Source: Micromonospora costi (lineage in GTDB: Bacteria > Actinomycetota > Actinomycetes > Mycobacteriales > Micromonosporaceae). From it: a DNA stretch of 64,000 bases. The notes beneath the pieces were generated by a model, which did not search any database, had not been told where the DNA came from, and was given only the letters and a program-made list of their open reading frames with translations. The position numbers were made by a program, and so were the translations under genes. Shown here piece after piece: positions 17,011-25,116 of this stretch. Positions within the stretch are counted from its first letter, which is position 1. Every line of letters starts with the position of its first letter. The stretch covers positions 186,001 through 250,000 of the forward strand of contig NZ_RBAN01000001.1 of NCBI RefSeq assembly GCF_003626655.1, read 5' to 3'.

Positions 17011-17077
17011 GGCCGTGCGCGCGGCGGGAGATCGGTCCCCCCACACCTGCTCCCGCCGCGCGCCCACCCCTCAGGAA

Positions 17078-18103
17078 TCAGCGCCCGGCCGTCGCGACGT
17101 ACGCGTCGATCTCGGCGGCGATGCGCTGCTTGCCGGCGGCGTCGAGGAACGAGGCGTCCACCGCGGCCCGGGCCAACGCCGCGACCCCCTCCGGCCCGAC
17201 GCCGAGCAACCGGGCGGCCACCGCGTACTCGTCGTCGAGGGTGGTGCCGAACATCGGCGGGTCGTCGGAGTTGATGGTCACCAGCAGTCCCGCCTCGACC
17301 AGTCGCGGCAACGGGTGCTCGTCGAGGGTCGCCACGGCCCGGGTGCGCACGTTCGAGGTGGGGCAGACCTCCAGGGCGATCCGCCGCTCGGCGAGGTACG
17401 CCATCAGTTCGGGGTCGTCCGCCGCGGCGATCCCGTGCCCGATCCGCTCGGCGCCGAGCTCGCGCAGCGCGTCCCAGATGGTCTGCGGGCCGGTGGTCTC
17501 CCCGGCGTGCGGCACGGACCGCAGGCCGGCCGCCCGCGCCTGGTCGAAGTACGGCTTGAACTGCGGCCGGGGTACGCCGATCTCCGGCCCGCCCAGCCCG
17601 AAGCTGACCAGGCCGTCGGGGCGTTCCTCCAGCGCGATGCGCAGCGTCTCCTCGGCCGAGGCCAGGCCGGCCTCGCCGGGGATGTCGAAGCACCAGCGCA
17701 GGTCGATGCCGAAGTCGGCCTCGGCCCGCTTGCGCGCGTCCTCGATGGCCTCGCAGAACGCCGGCGCCGGGATGCCCCGCCGTACGTGGGAGTACGGGGT
17801 GATGGTCAGCTCCGCGTAGCGGACCTGCTGGCGGGCCAGCTCGCGGGCCACCTCGTGGGTGAGGATCCAGACGTCCTCCTGGTCGCGGATCAGGTCCACG
17901 ACGCTGAGGTAGACCTCGATGAAGTGGGCGAAGTCCCGGAACTCGAAGTAGTCGACGAGCGCCGCCGGGTCGGCCGGCACCGGGCTGCGCCCCTCGTGGC
18001 GGGCGGCCAGCTCGGCCACGATGCGGGGCGAGGCGGAGCCCACGTGGTGGACGTGCAGCTCCACCTTGGGCAGTCCGGCGATGAAGGTGGACAGGTCGGT
18101 CAC
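17078..18103 (-). CDS. Adenosine deaminase family protein, possibly aminodeoxyfutalosine deaminase
   Basis: 341 residues, metal-dependent TIM-barrel deaminase. The metal and catalytic sites are visible: His17 and His19 in VELHVHHVGSA, SVPHAGETTGP with the catalytic Glu, GAERIGHG, VCPTSN and TINSDDPPMFG. The first motif is HVHHVGSAS where classical adenosine deaminases have HxHLDG. This variant is, to my recollection, shared with Streptomyces enzymes that deaminate aminodeoxyfutalosine in menaquinone synthesis. I cannot decide the substrate from sequence alone. The ATG overlaps the stop of the upstream methyltransferase gene by four bases, so the two are coupled. Confidence 0.88.
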   Translation of the reverse strand: MTDLSTFIAGLPKVELHVHHVGSASPRIVAELAARHEGRSPVPADPAALVDYFEFRDFAHFIEVYLSVVDLIRDQEDVWILTHEVARELARQQVRYAELTITPYSHVRRGIPAPAFCEAIEDARKRAEADFGIDLRWCFDIPGEAGLASAEETLRIALEERPDGLVSFGLGGPEIGVPRPQFKPYFDQARAAGLRSVPHAGETTGPQTIWDALRELGAERIGHGIAAADDPELMAYLAERRIALEVCPTSNVRTRAVATLDEHPLPRLVEAGLLVTINSDDPPMFGTTLDDEYAVAARLLGVGPEGVAALARAAVDASFLDAAGKQRIAAEIDAYVATAGR

Positions 18104-18894
18104 TGGTTCTCCTCGGCACGGGCGCCGGTGCGGGCGACGACGAACACGCGGCGGAACGGGAAGTACACCTGACCGTCGCGGGCCGGGTACGCCTCAACGA
18201 GGCGTACCTCCAGCTCGGCGCGGAAGTCGGCCCACCGCGCGGCGTCCAGTGCGGCGCGGACCGGGCGCAGCGCCGTCCCCTCCATCCAGGCGAGCACGGG
18301 GTGCGCGGCGGCAGGGCGGGCCGGGAGCAGGTGCACGTACGTAGTCTCCCAGGCGTCCACCGCGCAGCCCGCTCCGGTCAGCAGCGCCGCGTAGCCGGCC
18401 GGGTCGTCGACGGGGGCCTCGCGCAGCAGCGGCAGCAGGTCGTCCCGCCAAGCCGGCCGGCGGGCGACCTCGCGCAGCGCCCGGTGCGACGGCGCGTCGA
18501 AGTTCCCCGGCACCTGCACCGCGAGCCAGGCGCCCGCCGGCAGGTCGTGCGCCCAGCGCCGCAGCAGTTCCCGGTGCTCCGGGACCCACTGCAGGACCGC
18601 GTTGGTCACCACCACGTCGACGTCGGGCGTGGGCCGCCAGTCGCGTACGTCGCCGACGGCGAACTCGACGGGGGCGCCCAACGCCGTGGCCTGCCCGATC
18701 ATCTCCGGCGACGAGTCCAGCCCGACCACGCGGGCGGCCGGCCAGCGCGCGGCCAGGGTGGCGGTGAGCTGGCCGGGGCCGCAGCCGAGGTCGACCACGG
18801 TACGCGGGCCGTCGGCCGCCACCCGGGCGACCAGGTCGTGGAACGGCCGTGACCGTTCGTCGCCGTAACGCAGGTACGTCGCCGGATCCCACAT
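18100..18894 (-). CDS. SAM-dependent methyltransferase, trans-aconitate 2-methyltransferase-like
   Basis: 264 residues, class I Rossmann methyltransferase. The opening WDPATYLRYGDERSRPFHDL is typical of the Tam family. The SAM motif is VVDLGCGPGQLT (about residues 33-44), followed by VVGLDSSPEMI, VTNAVLQWVPEH and FPFRRVFVVA at the end. Tam methylates trans-aconitate, an inhibitor of aconitase; the assignment rests on overall resemblance. GGAGG stands 5 nt before the ATG. A 26-bp palindromic operator lies just upstream, shared with the divergent aldo/keto reductase gene. Confidence 0.88.
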   Translation of the reverse strand: MWDPATYLRYGDERSRPFHDLVARVAADGPRTVVDLGCGPGQLTATLAARWPAARVVGLDSSPEMIGQATALGAPVEFAVGDVRDWRPTPDVDVVVTNAVLQWVPEHRELLRRWAHDLPAGAWLAVQVPGNFDAPSHRALREVARRPAWRDDLLPLLREAPVDDPAGYAALLTGAGCAVDAWETTYVHLLPARPAAAHPVLAWMEGTALRPVRAALDAARWADFRAELEVRLVEAYPARDGQVYFPFRRVFVVARTGARAEENQ

Positions 18895-18904
18895 GAGCGC
18901 CTCC

Positions 18905-18930
18905 AAACAAACCGTACGTCCGTCTTGTTT
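18905..18930. promoter_or_regulatory. TetR-type 26-bp palindromic operator candidate with no adjacent regulator
   Basis: The arms AAACAA and TTGTTT surround a core centred on ACGT with further symmetric CG pairs (the core is ACCGTACGTCCGTC). ACCGTACG recurs 20 bp downstream at 18931-18938. It lies between the divergent methyltransferase and aldo/keto reductase genes and partly covers the expected promoters. Confidence 0.55.
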
Positions 18931-18968
18931 ACCGTACGGGGCGTCGGCCCGCCCGGGCAACCCGGGTC

Positions 18969-18974
18969 TAGGCT
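18969..18974 (+). promoter_or_regulatory. Leaderless promoter -10 box (TAGGCT)
   Basis: TAGGCT ends 7 nt before the ATG at 18982, without a ribosome-binding site. Confidence 0.55.
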
Positions 18975-18981
18975 CGGTGTC

Positions 18982-19965
18982 ATGGAGCAGCGCACCTTCC
19001 CCCGACTCGGGCGGACCGTCGGGATCATGGGCCTCGGCGCCTGGCAGCTCGGCGCCGACTGGGGCACGGTCACCGAGGACGACGCGATGGCCGTCCTGGC
19101 CGCCGCCGTGGACGCCGGAGTCACCTTCCTGGACACCGCCGACGTGTACGGCGACGGCCGCAGCGAGCAGCTGATCGGCCGCTTCCTGCGTACGCGTCCG
19201 GACGCCGGCCTCACCGTGGCCACGAAGATGGGCCGCCGGGTCGAGCAGCGGCCGGAGGCGTACACCCTGGCGCACTTCCGCGAGTGGACGGACCGGTCCC
19301 GGGCGAACCTCGGGATGGACACCCTGGACCTGGTCCAGCTGCACTGCCCGCCCACCGCCGTCTTCGCCGACGACGTCGTCTTCGACGCCCTCGACACGCT
19401 CGTCGCCGAGAAGGCCATCGCCGGGTACGGGGTGAGCGTGGAGACCTGCGACCAGGCGCTCACGGCCATCGCCCGGCCCGGCGTGGCGAGTGTCCAGATC
19501 ATCCTCAACGCCCTGCGCCACAAGCCCCTCGACCGGGTCCTGCCGGCCGCCGCGGAGGCCGGCGTGGGCATCATCGCCCGCGTGCCGCTGGCCAGCGGGC
19601 TGCTGTCCGGCCGGTACGACGAGCACACCACGTTCCCGCCGGACGACCACCGCGCCTTCAACCGGCACGGCGAGGCGTTCGACGTCGGCGAGACGTTCTC
19701 CGGCGTCGACTTCGACCTGGGGCTCGCGGCCGTACGCCGGCTGGCGCCCCTGGTCGGTCCGGGCCGCACCATGGCGCAGTTCGCGCTGCGCTGGGTGCTG
19801 GACCAGCCGGGCGTGACCGTGGTGATCCCCGGCGCGCGCGACGCCGGGCAGGCCCGGGGCAACGTGGCGGCGGCGGACCTGCCGCCGCTCTCGCCGCAGG
19901 AGCTGTCCGCCGTCCGCGAGGTGTACGACGAGCTGATCCGCCCGCAGGTGCACGACCGGTGGTGA
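18982..19965 (+). CDS. Aldo/keto reductase
   Basis: 327 residues, TIM-barrel oxidoreductase. The catalytic residues are visible in FLDTADVYGDGRSE (Asp, Tyr), VATKMGR (Lys) and LVQLHCPP (His). The cofactor-binding C-terminus reads VTVVIPGARDAGQARGN. It is shorter than the reductase at 6.9-7.9 kb and only distantly similar to it. The start is leaderless (TAGGCT 7 nt before ATG). Physiological substrate unknown; the shared palindromic operator suggests joint control with the Tam-like methyltransferase. Confidence 0.92.
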   Translation: MEQRTFPRLGRTVGIMGLGAWQLGADWGTVTEDDAMAVLAAAVDAGVTFLDTADVYGDGRSEQLIGRFLRTRPDAGLTVATKMGRRVEQRPEAYTLAHFREWTDRSRANLGMDTLDLVQLHCPPTAVFADDVVFDALDTLVAEKAIAGYGVSVETCDQALTAIARPGVASVQIILNALRHKPLDRVLPAAAEAGVGIIARVPLASGLLSGRYDEHTTFPPDDHRAFNRHGEAFDVGETFSGVDFDLGLAAVRRLAPLVGPGRTMAQFALRWVLDQPGVTVVIPGARDAGQARGNVAAADLPPLSPQELSAVREVYDELIRPQVHDRW

Positions 19966-20044
19966 CCCGCCCGCCCCGGGTCCTCGCCCCCGCGACCCTG
20001 TCCGGGGATGCTGGAGACCCGGGGCGCCGGAGAGGGGGTACGCC

Positions 20045-20242
20045 GTGAGGGGCTGGTTCCTGCTCACGCTCGGCCTGCTGGCCGTGGTGATCGGTGCCGT
20101 CTGGACGGTGCAGGGTCTCGGCTTCGTCGAGGGCAGCGTGATGACCGGCGAACGGATCTGGGTGGTGGTCGGCCCGGTGGTGTCGCTGGCCGGGCTGGTG
20201 GCGCTCTGGATCGGCCTGCGGTCCCGCCGCCGACGCCCCTGA
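20045..20242 (+). CDS. Small two-helix membrane protein
   Basis: 65 residues with two hydrophobic helices (about 3-25 and 37-57) and a basic C-terminal tail of Arg. Conserved small proteins of this type (GWFLLTLGLLAVVIGAVWTVQG) are widespread in actinobacteria without known function. The GTG start has AGAGGGGG about 7 nt upstream. It converges on the cold-shock gene with a shared terminator between them. Confidence 0.75.
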   Translation: MRGWFLLTLGLLAVVIGAVWTVQGLGFVEGSVMTGERIWVVVGPVVSLAGLVALWIGLRSRRRRP

Positions 20243-20272
20243 CGCCTCGAACGGCCGGGCGGCCAACGGGAA

Positions 20273-20302
20273 AGCCCCGCATCCCGGACGGGATACGGGG
20301 CT
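20273..20302. terminator. Bidirectional terminator between small membrane protein and cold-shock gene
   Basis: AGCCCCGCATCCC pairs with GGGATACGGGGCT with one mismatch and a 4-nt loop, between convergent genes. Confidence 0.75.
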
Positions 20303-20360
20303 CCACTGTTGATCCGAAGGTGGATCAGCCCAGTGGCCGGCGGGGGCCGGCCGGCACTGC

Positions 20361-20564
20361 TCAGAGGGGGCGGACCTGCTCAGCCTGCGGGCCCTTCTGC
20401 CCCTGAGCGATCTCGAACTCCACCCGCTGGTTCTCCTCCAGCGTGCGGTAGCCGCTGGTCTGGATGGCCGAGAAGTGGACGAACACGTCAGCACCCCCGC
20501 CGTCGACGGTGATGAAGCCGAAGCCCTTGTCAGCGTTGAACCACTTCACGGTTCCCTGCGCCAT
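20361..20564 (-). CDS. Cold-shock protein (CspA family)
   Basis: 67 residues, a single OB fold binding RNA and single-stranded DNA. RNP1 is KGFGFI and RNP2 is VFVHFSAI; it begins [15 protein letters not shown] and ends [10 protein letters not shown], the standard actinobacterial CspA. A very strong ribosome-binding site (AGAAGGAGAT) lies upstream. About 190 nt of non-coding DNA precedes it before the next gene's terminator and could hold the long structured 5' UTR usual for cold-shock genes. Confidence 0.97.
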   Translation of the reverse strand: MAQGTVKWFNADKGFGFITVDGGGADVFVHFSAIQTSGYRTLEENQRVEFEIAQGQKGPQAEQVRPL

Positions 20565-20805
20565 GTGTATCTCCTTCTAAAACTGGCGGCCGAGCACGCT
20601 GCGGCCGATTGGCCGTTTTCGAGCAGCGGCGCCTGAGGCGGCCCCCGGTGAAGGAGACTTCTCTCAACCCACGCCATCTCTCAACAGCGTGGAACAGCAA
20701 ACCACGTACGCAAAAACTCTGCACAGCCTACCCGACGAAATTCTCCGACATGTGACCTGACGGATGCCCGAGATCCGCTGGGTGGGTCCTCTCGACCATG
20801 CGAAA

Positions 20806-20837
20806 GGACCCCTTACCGTCGATGCGGCAAGGGGTCC
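20806..20837. terminator. Terminator hairpin for the DUF4235 operon
   Basis: GGACCCCTT pairs with AAGGGGTCC around a 14-nt loop, immediately downstream of the minus-strand three-gene unit. A second GGGTCC at 20784 can compete for pairing. Confidence 0.65.
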
Positions 20838-20850
20838 CGTGCACAGTCCG

Positions 20851-21123
20851 TCACTGCGGCCAACGCCCTGTGAGCCGGCGTACGCCCACCGCGCCGCCGC
20901 GGTCGACCGCCGCCCGTACGACCGCGAAGATGGCGCCCTGCAACGCGGCGGCCGCGAGGATCTCGCCCCAGTGGCGGTCCTCGTCGGTGGCGTCGGGCGC
21001 CTCGCCGTCGCCCGCGGTGAGCTTCCAGACCTGCCGGAAGATCGCGCCGGCGACCGTGCCGGCGGCGATGCCGAGCAGCACGCCGACCGGCTTGTAGGCG
21101 GCCCTGCTGATCGCCTTGCTCAC
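20851..21123 (-). CDS. DUF4235 membrane protein
   Basis: 90 residues. The start SKAISRAAYKPVGVLLGIAAGTVAGAIF and the later WGEILAAAALQGAIFAVVRA give two hydrophobic helices, the DUF4235 pattern. Function unknown. The GTG start overlaps the stop of the DUF3618 gene (GTGA), so it is translated together with it. It is the last gene of a three-gene unit that is common next to holin-like and DUF3618 proteins in actinobacteria. Confidence 0.88.
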   Translation of the reverse strand: MSKAISRAAYKPVGVLLGIAAGTVAGAIFRQVWKLTAGDGEAPDATDEDRHWGEILAAAALQGAIFAVVRAAVDRGGAVGVRRLTGRWPQ

Positions 21124-21461
21124 CTGCGCCTCCCCTGGATGATCAGCAGCACGACGGCGACCGCCGCCGCACCGGCGGCGACGGCCACCCACGGCGCCGG
21201 GTTGCGCCGCATCATCTCGCCCTGTTGGGACATGTCGGCGCGGGCCAGGCCGGTCATCTCCGCCGCCTGGGCGCGCATCCGGGCCACGGCCTGCCCGGCC
21301 TGTTCCCGCATCCGCTGCCGCGCCTGGTCGGCGGACTCCCGGAGCCGGGCCTTGACGTCGGCCTTGGCGGCCAGCAACTCCATCGTCTCGCCCAGCTCGA
21401 CCCGGGTCCGCCGGATCTCCTCCCGCAGCGCCTCGGTGTCGCCGCGGCCGTTGCCCATCAT
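21120..21461 (-). CDS. DUF3618 protein with C-terminal membrane anchor
   Basis: 113 residues. The N-terminal DUF3618 segment (about 6-40: EALREEIRRTRVELGETMELL, with AAKADVKARL after it) is followed by a charged helix and a C-terminal transmembrane helix with a short basic tail (QGRRR). Function unknown; probably a membrane-surface adaptor. The ATG overlaps the stop of the upstream holin-like gene by four bases, which decides between two adjacent ATG codons. Confidence 0.88.
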   Translation of the reverse strand: MMGNGRGDTEALREEIRRTRVELGETMELLAAKADVKARLRESADQARQRMREQAGQAVARMRAQAAEMTGLARADMSQQGEMMRRNPAPWVAVAAGAAAVAVVLLIIQGRRR

Positions 21462-21892
21462 GACCGTCCCCTGTCCTTCACCGCGGCCGCGACGGTGTCC
21501 ACGTCCGCCCGCAGGCTGCGGACCGTCGCCGCCGGGACCGGCGGGACCGCGCGGCTGACCTGCTGCTTGCCGACCAGTGCGAGGATGCCGGCGAGCAGGA
21601 AGAGGCCGACCGCGATGAGGAGCGCGGCGGCCCACGCCGGCAGCACCAGGTCCAGCAGCAGCACCGCGGTGACGACCAACGCACCGAGGCCGTAGAACGC
21701 CAGCGCCCCGCCGCCGCCGAAGAGGCCGATGCCGATGCCAGCGTGCTTGCCCTTGCGGGTCAACTCCGCCCGGGCCAGCGCCAGCTCGTCCCGCACCAGG
21801 CGGGAGATCTGCTCGGTGGCCCGCTGCACCAGCTCCGCGGTGGAGGGCTCGCTCCCGTCGCGGGATGTGCGGGCGTTCGCCACGTCAGCCAT
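21458..21892 (-). CDS. Phage-holin-family/DUF1469-type membrane protein
   Basis: 144 residues. An amphipathic N-terminal helix (STAELVQRATEQISRLVRDE, then LALARAELTRKGK) precedes two transmembrane helices (about 50-75 and 82-105) and a short cytosolic tail. This is the actinobacterial 'phage holin family' pattern; such proteins are chromosomal and not tied to a prophage. AAAGGAGG lies upstream of the ATG. First gene of the coupled trio with DUF3618 and DUF4235, a set often linked to envelope stress. Confidence 0.88.
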   Translation of the reverse strand: MADVANARTSRDGSEPSTAELVQRATEQISRLVRDELALARAELTRKGKHAGIGIGLFGGGGALAFYGLGALVVTAVLLLDLVLPAWAAALLIAVGLFLLAGILALVGKQQVSRAVPPVPAATVRSLRADVDTVAAAVKDRGRS

Positions 21893-22142
21893 GCTGTCCT
21901 CCTTTCATCATCACCGCGCTGTATGCCCGGAGTCGCCGCTCGCCAATCCTGTGCGTGGTCCGCCGGACCTGTGGAGAGACGTCCGGCAGCAGGTCCCCCG
22001 CAACGCGCGCGTCAAACCTCCCGGATCGGGCGACTCAGCGCAGCCGCCGCACCGACCCCCCGCCACAGAGAACGCGTCCACCCGCCGGCAGGACACTCCC
22101 GGTACGCCGGATCGCGGGCGGCGGTCGGCCCGATCGCGGCCG

Positions 22143-23339
22143 TCAGCGGCGGGACGGCGCGGGTTCGTCGGGGCCGACGAACGCTTCGCTGCGGGCGTCG
22201 CCGTCGTCGCTGCCGCCGAAGAGCCGGGCGTCGTCGGGCACGTCCCCGTCGGCCAGCCGGCGGGCCGGGCGGCGCGGCTGCACCCACTGCCAGGGCAGGT
22301 CGCTCCCGGCGTCGCCCAGTTCGGTGCGTACCCGGGGCATCGCGGTGGGACGCTGGTCGCGCACCCAGGCGACCAGGTGCTCGCGGACCAGGCAGCGCAG
22401 GTCCCAGAGGCTGCCCGCGTCGGCGGCGCTGACCAGGGCGCGGATCCGGACCGTGCCGCCCGTCGCGTCGGTCACCTGGAGCACGCACACCCGGCCGTCC
22501 CACAGGTCGGTGCTCTCCACGAGGCGCCGCAGCTCCTCCCGCATCGCCTGCACGGGGACGGCCCAGTCGACGTCGAACTCGGCCGTGCCGAGCACCGCGG
22601 CCTCGGTCCGCGTCCAGTTCTGGAAGGGCTTGCTGGTGAAGTACGAGGTGGGCAGGATGAGCCGCCGGTCGTCCCAGATCTGCACCACCACGTAGCTGAG
22701 GGTCAGCTCCTCGATCCGCCCCCACTCCCCCTCGACGACCACCACGTCGTCGAGCCGCACGGCGTCGCTGAAGGCCAGCTGCAGGCCCGCGAAGACGTTG
22801 CCGAGCAGGCTCTGCGCGGCCAGGGCGGCGACCGCGGCGACCACACCGGCGCTGGTCAGCACGCCGGCGCCGATGCCCCGCACGCTCGGGAAGGTCATGA
22901 GCATCACGCCGACGGTCAGGATCACGATGACCGCGATGGTCAGCCGGCGCAGCATCACCACCTGGGTGCGGACGCGCCGGGCGTGCCGGTTGTCCGGCAC
23001 GTCGACCCGGAACCGGGCGAGCGCGGTGTCCTCGACCACGACCAGCAGCGCGGCGACGAGCCACGCGACGCTCGCGATGACCGCGAGCAGCAGGAGGTGC
23101 AGCAGGGCCTGCCGCCACCCGGTGCCCACCGCGTAGCCGGTGGTGAACCGGACGGCGAACTGCACGGCCAGCACGGTGGCGGCCACCTGGAACGGGTGGT
23201 GGGCGTGCTCGGTCAGCTCCGTCATCACCCGCGACCGGCGGCCGAGCCGGCGGTTGACGCGGTGCACCACCGCGGCCACGAAGAGGGCGGTCGCCGCCGC
23301 GGCGAGCGCGGCGGCGACCGTTTCGAGGTAGTTCTGCAC
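22143..23339 (-). CDS. MscS-family mechanosensitive ion channel
   Basis: 398 residues. Four or so N-terminal membrane helices are followed by the pore-lining helix and MscS beta domain: TSAGVVAAVAALAAQSLLGN, FAGLQLAFSDAVRLDDVVVV, GEWGRIEEL and LPTSYFTSKPFQNWTRT. The C-terminus is a cytosolic alpha/beta domain plus a 60-residue disordered, acidic and Arg-rich tail. It should release solutes on hypo-osmotic shock. The GTG start has GGGAGGA 6 nt upstream. The 250 bp between this gene and the holin-like trio hold no recognised feature. Confidence 0.93.
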   Translation of the reverse strand: MQNYLETVAAALAAAATALFVAAVVHRVNRRLGRRSRVMTELTEHAHHPFQVAATVLAVQFAVRFTTGYAVGTGWRQALLHLLLLAVIASVAWLVAALLVVVEDTALARFRVDVPDNRHARRVRTQVVMLRRLTIAVIVILTVGVMLMTFPSVRGIGAGVLTSAGVVAAVAALAAQSLLGNVFAGLQLAFSDAVRLDDVVVVEGEWGRIEELTLSYVVVQIWDDRRLILPTSYFTSKPFQNWTRTEAAVLGTAEFDVDWAVPVQAMREELRRLVESTDLWDGRVCVLQVTDATGGTVRIRALVSAADAGSLWDLRCLVREHLVAWVRDQRPTAMPRVRTELGDAGSDLPWQWVQPRRPARRLADGDVPDDARLFGGSDDGDARSEAFVGPDEPAPSRR

Positions 23340-23417
23340 GGACGTCCTCCCTCGGAACGAGCACCACAGGTTCGGGCAAAAGCCCCATGGTGCCCGGTGT
23401 CACCGGTATCGACCAGG

Positions 23418-24239
23418 TCAGACCTTGCGGTACCGGGACTGGAGGAAGCAGTAGACCCCGAAGGCGGCGATGCCGAGCGCGACGAGGGTCAGCAGCACGG
23501 TGCCGTAGGACTGCTCACGCAGCGTCCGCAGCGCGCCGTCCAGGCCACGGGCCTTCTCCGGGTCGTACGTCACCGCGGCCGCGATCACCAGGACGCCCGC
23601 GATGGCGTACGCGACGCCCTTGGCCACGTAGCCGGCGATGCCCAGGCGACGGGCGAGCTTGTGGGTGCCGGGGCTCATCTCCCCGGTCTTCAGGTGCTTC
23701 TCGAAACGCTTGACGAGCCCGTAGATCACCAGCCCGACGCCGATCGCGGCGAGGACGAGCCCGGCGAGACCGACGAGCCACCGCCCACCGGAGGACTCCA
23801 TGGCGCGGCCGGTGAGCGCCTCCTGCTGGTCGGCGCTGTTCGAGCCGGCGTCGGAGAAGACCTTGTACGCGGTCCAGGCGAAGTAGAGGTAGACCAGGGT
23901 CCGCCCGAGCGAGGCGAGGCGTTCCCAGGTGCGCTCCCGGCCGCGCTCCGCGCGGTGCCCGACGGCCGCCTCGAGCGCCTGCCAGATCGCCATGGCGAGC
24001 AGGCCCACGGCGGTCGCCACGACCAGCGCCTTGCCGAGCGGCTGGGCGGCGAGCGTCCGGAGGGCTCCGGACTGGTCGCCGTCGTCGGACGAGTTTCCGA
24101 ACGCGATCTGCAGGGCCAACCAGGCGAAGAGCAGGTGCACGATGCCGTAGCCGATGAACCCGGCCCGGGCGAGGAGTTCCAACCAGCGGCTGTCAGCCGT
24201 ACGGGAGGCGGTGGCTCCGGCGCTGTGGGTCAGTGACAT
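23418..24239 (-). CDS. DUF1206 integral membrane protein
   Basis: 273 residues with six transmembrane helices in three repeated pairs. Each pair carries the DUF1206 pattern of an aromatic/Gly entry (LARAGFIGYGIVHLLFAWLA, LASLGRTLVYLYFAWTAYK, LGIAGYVAKGVAYAIAGVLV). Function unknown. I use the ATG at 24239; a GTG three codons upstream has GGAG only 3 nt before it and is an alternative. It is the last gene before the lower-GC accessory stretch. Confidence 0.88.
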   Translation of the reverse strand: MSLTHSAGATASRTADSRWLELLARAGFIGYGIVHLLFAWLALQIAFGNSSDDGDQSGALRTLAAQPLGKALVVATAVGLLAMAIWQALEAAVGHRAERGRERTWERLASLGRTLVYLYFAWTAYKVFSDAGSNSADQQEALTGRAMESSGGRWLVGLAGLVLAAIGVGLVIYGLVKRFEKHLKTGEMSPGTHKLARRLGIAGYVAKGVAYAIAGVLVIAAAVTYDPEKARGLDGALRTLREQSYGTVLLTLVALGIAAFGVYCFLQSRYRKV

Positions 24240-24409
24240 GCGGGTCACAATCTCCGCCCGCCGTGATCCTCAAACGTCGGCCGCCACCTTCCCGACACCG
24301 ACGCGAGCAGGGTCTGACTAACCGAGGCGGCGCCGCCAAGACTCGTCGTCGACGACATGGCATTCTGCCTACTTGTCGCAGGCGCATTTGCCGGGAAATG
24401 TCTCTACGC

Positions 24410-24939
24410 TCACGCGTTCAGAAGGCGACGCCTTCTCGGCCTGCGGGCGAGGAGCAGCATCGTGGTCGGGCCACCGTTGACGGAGTAGGAGGCGGTCCAG
24501 CCGGCCTGCGGCGCCTCCGTGACCTGGCACAACGAGCCCGCGGTGACGGTGACGGCTTCGGCCGGTCCGCCCGAGGCGGGCAGCGTCACCGTCTGGTCGG
24601 ACGGAGTGTCGCATTCGATTCGGGCGGTGAAGTCCGCAGGCGGTGAGACCGGCGTGGCGTCGATTCGCTTGACCAGCTGAACGGTGCCCGTCTGTACCGC
24701 GATCCGTCAGAAGTCGTTGGTTATCGTGCCGCTGATGGTCGTCCCGCGCGAGATCACCACCGTGGAGGGTGAGCACGTGCTCCATTGCCCACGTTGAGCC
24801 CGGCTCGCGGGTCGGAGGGTGTTGCCCGAAGTTGCGCGTACCCGGGGGAGGCCAGGAGGAGGGCGCCGGCTGTCACGGCGGCGACCACACCGGCTTGGAC
24901 ACCCGCCCGGTCCAGCCGCACGTTCCTCTTCGAGTTCAT
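24410..24939 (-). pseudogene. Decayed DUF5979-type secreted surface protein
   Basis: An intact ribosome-binding site (GGAG), ATG and signal peptide (about 35 residues ending SPGYA) are followed by a frameshift near 24780. The frame continuing STVVISRGTTISGTITNDF then meets a TGA at about 24708-24710. After that stop the same frame runs on as VQTGTVQLVKRID, ARIECDTPSDQTVTLPAS, VTVTAGSLCQVTEAPQAGW and TASYSVNGGPT, a DUF5979-like repeat domain, and ends with a short basic tail. The reading therefore needs at least one frameshift and one nonsense change, and most of the middle of a normal protein of this type is missing. Confidence 0.7.
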
Positions 24940-25116
24940 TCGTCACTCCACGCTGAGGTGCGACAACGACGACCGCCCGTCCAGTGGGCATGTTCAGGTC
25001 GAAGACTTCCGGTACCTTTTCGTCACCACTGGCTCGCCGTCGCACCAACGCAAGATCCACAAGTTGCATTGACTGATATGCTGCTCTCGCCGTACCTCTG
25101 GAGGAGAGACGCCGAA

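Noticed and set aside
21458..21892. Holin-family protein as evidence of a prophage
   Set aside because: The gene sits in a three-gene unit with DUF3618 and DUF4235 and no phage genes are nearby.
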